A stretch of 14,655 nt of DNA from a bacterium (GTDB lineage Bacteria; Bacillota_I; Bacilli_A; RF39; UBA660): assembly GCA_029012525.1 (NCBI GenBank), contig JAQXMG010000034.1:1-14655 (forward strand). The letters run 5' to 3'. The notes beneath the pieces are model-generated. The model saw nothing but the letters and a program-made list of their open reading frames with translations, was not told the origin of the DNA and ran no database searches. The position numbers and the translations under genes are program-made. Numbering within the stretch: the first letter of the stretch is position 1; every line of letters begins with the position of its first letter. This document shows, piece by piece, positions 13,459 to 14,655 of the stretch.

Positions 13459-14646
13459 TTATAAACGAATACTTGTTTTTTCGCGATTGATATTAATTTC
13501 TAGTTTAGTATCATCATTTATATACATACTTATCGTAGGATTATCTCCTAAATATGATAAAACATGTTCCACATATTTTGAATCACCAACATTTATCATA
13601 TTTCTATAATAATCATTTGTTATATAACCAAAGTCATAATAATCATCTAAAACACCTTTTTTACTTTTTCCACAATCTTTAGCGTAACTTGTTAAAATAT
13701 AATCCATATTACCATAACCCATATTATAGGATTGAAGAGCTGCGATAGGATTATTTCTCATAAAATCCATTTGTTGTCTCATTATCATACAACCAATTTT
13801 GATATTAGTTTCTAAATTAGTCATAGTATCTTCTGTTATTTTAAAAGTTTCATCACATTTGGTTTCATAATTATAAACTGTTATTTCTTTATTTTTCCAA
13901 ACACTTTCTTCAATTTGCATAAGTCCAACAGCACCACTTTTTCTATTTGTTGGATCATGAATTCCACTTTCTTGGGTTGCTAGAGCAATCATTAAATTAG
14001 CATCAAGTCCATACATATTAGAATATTTAGTAATTAAATCACCATATTTTTCTTTACAAGTATCAAGCTTTGATGAATCACTTCTATCATCATAAGTAAG
14101 ATTAATTTCAAATTGATAAGTTTTTTCAAGCATTTCATTTAAAGAAACATTTTCTATTATTGGTTCCTCTTCTTCGAGAAAAAGATCATTTTCTTCTTCT
14201 ACTTCATCAAAAGAAGTTTCAATAATAAGACTATCTGTATTATCTATGGTACTAAAATTAACACCTTTAGCATTTTCTTTTAAAAGTGATGTTGCTGCTA
14301 TTCCTGCACTTAAAAGTACTGCAGTTGTACCTAATTTTAACCTGTTTAATTTAGTTTTTTTTAATTTTTCTTGTCTATATACCCTATTTAGTTTTACTTT
14401 TAAAACTTCAAATAAAGGATAATTTTTTAAATTATCATAATCTTTAATTGTAACATCAACATCTGAAGCATTAAAATTTATATCTTTTCCTATTACTTTT
14501 ACCTTTGATATTTTTTCATTTTGTAATTCTTTAACAAACTCTACAACATTTTTATTTATAAAATAAATACTTTTTTTATTTTTTTTAACTTCTGTTGCTT
14601 TTATATCTAAAATTCTTCCATTATTATAAATTTCTATTTTTAACAT
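13459..14646 (-). CDS. Membrane-anchored lytic transglycosylase (SLT domain) with an unrecognised cytoplasmic N-domain
   Basis: A 395-residue protein. Residues 1-104 form a basic domain of unknown family; residues 105-122 (LGTTAVLLSAGIAATSLL) are a single membrane anchor, positive inside. An acidic linker follows (about 145-165), then a lysozyme-like SLT domain (about 200-330). ATQESG carries the catalytic Glu226, and AVGLMQIEESVW (239-250) and LQSYNMGYG match the family. It should cleave glycan strands of peptidoglycan outside the membrane. I prefer the ATG at 14646, with GTGAT just upstream as a possible ribosome site. A GTG at 14655, the last bases of the window, is also in frame, so the true start could lie outside. 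Confidence 0.83.
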   Translation of the reverse strand: MLKIEIYNNGRILDIKATEVKKNKKSIYFINKNVVEFVKELQNEKISKVKVIGKDINFNASDVDVTIKDYDNLKNYPLFEVLKVKLNRVYRQEKLKKTKLNRLKLGTTAVLLSAGIAATSLLKENAKGVNFSTIDNTDSLIIETSFDEVEEENDLFLEEEEPIIENVSLNEMLEKTYQFEINLTYDDRSDSSKLDTCKEKYGDLITKYSNMYGLDANLMIALATQESGIHDPTNRKSGAVGLMQIEESVWKNKEITVYNYETKCDETFKITEDTMTNLETNIKIGCMIMRQQMDFMRNNPIAALQSYNMGYGNMDYILTSYAKDCGKSKKGVLDDYYDFGYITNDYYRNMINVGDSKYVEHVLSYLGDNPTISMYINDDTKLEININREKTSIRL

Positions 14647-14655
14647 ACTAATCAC

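Noticed and set aside
1..14655. CRISPR array, insertion sequence or rRNA
   Set aside because: I found no regularly spaced repeats, no transposase or integrase frame and no rRNA-like stretch on either strand.

Overview
The window is a strongly AT-rich, gene-dense chromosomal piece that uses the standard bacterial code (TGG for Trp, TGA as a real stop) with clear AGGAGG-type ribosome sites. ScpA/ScpB, an arginine deiminase operon with a YfcC-type carrier, a UgtP/MGDG-synthase-type glycosyltransferase and a lipoprotein-anchored amino-acid importer together point to a low-GC Bacillota, probably a Bacilli/Erysipelotrichia-like or RF39-like host-associated lineage. The exact taxon cannot be fixed from the sequence alone. 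Nearly everything lies on the minus strand; the exceptions are a two-ORF locus (8211-9082) and a nucleotidyltransferase gene (11088-11867).

Region by region, left to right: the 5' part of an FAD-dependent phytoene-desaturase-like oxidoreductase (1-502); a small DUF5661-like protein (567-824); the arginine deiminase operon, transcribed arcA-arcB-arcC-arcD from 5610 down to 982, with a promoter and a hairpin-forming inverted repeat in front and a terminator behind; and a polar amino-acid ABC importer (solute-binding lipoprotein, permease, ATPase; 7899 down to 5733). The arc genes degrade arginine to ornithine, NH3 and CO2 with one ATP made by carbamate kinase. The YfcC-type carrier is the likely arginine/ornithine exchanger, and the ABC importer immediately upstream may feed the same pathway.

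Next come two plus-strand ORFs (8211-8549 and 8531-9082) that together look like one multi-domain Cna-B/prealbumin-fold protein interrupted by a -1 frame change. They converge on a bidirectional terminator with a minus-strand pair: a GT28-type glycolipid glycosyltransferase and a two-helix membrane protein. An unrecognised 82-residue protein (10637-10885) follows.

The most striking structure is at 10963-12063. The 3' end of an intact tRNA-Leu(CAA) gene (12050-12136) is repeated exactly (14 bases) at 10963-10976, in the same orientation. Between the copies sit one nucleotidyltransferase gene, its own promoter and terminator, and several inverted repeats. This is the geometry left by site-specific integration into a tRNA 3' end, here as an island of about 1.1 kb with no integrase. 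The last part is a conserved minus-strand block: a membrane-anchored lytic transglycosylase, scpA, scpB, and the tRNA-Leu directly after scpB.
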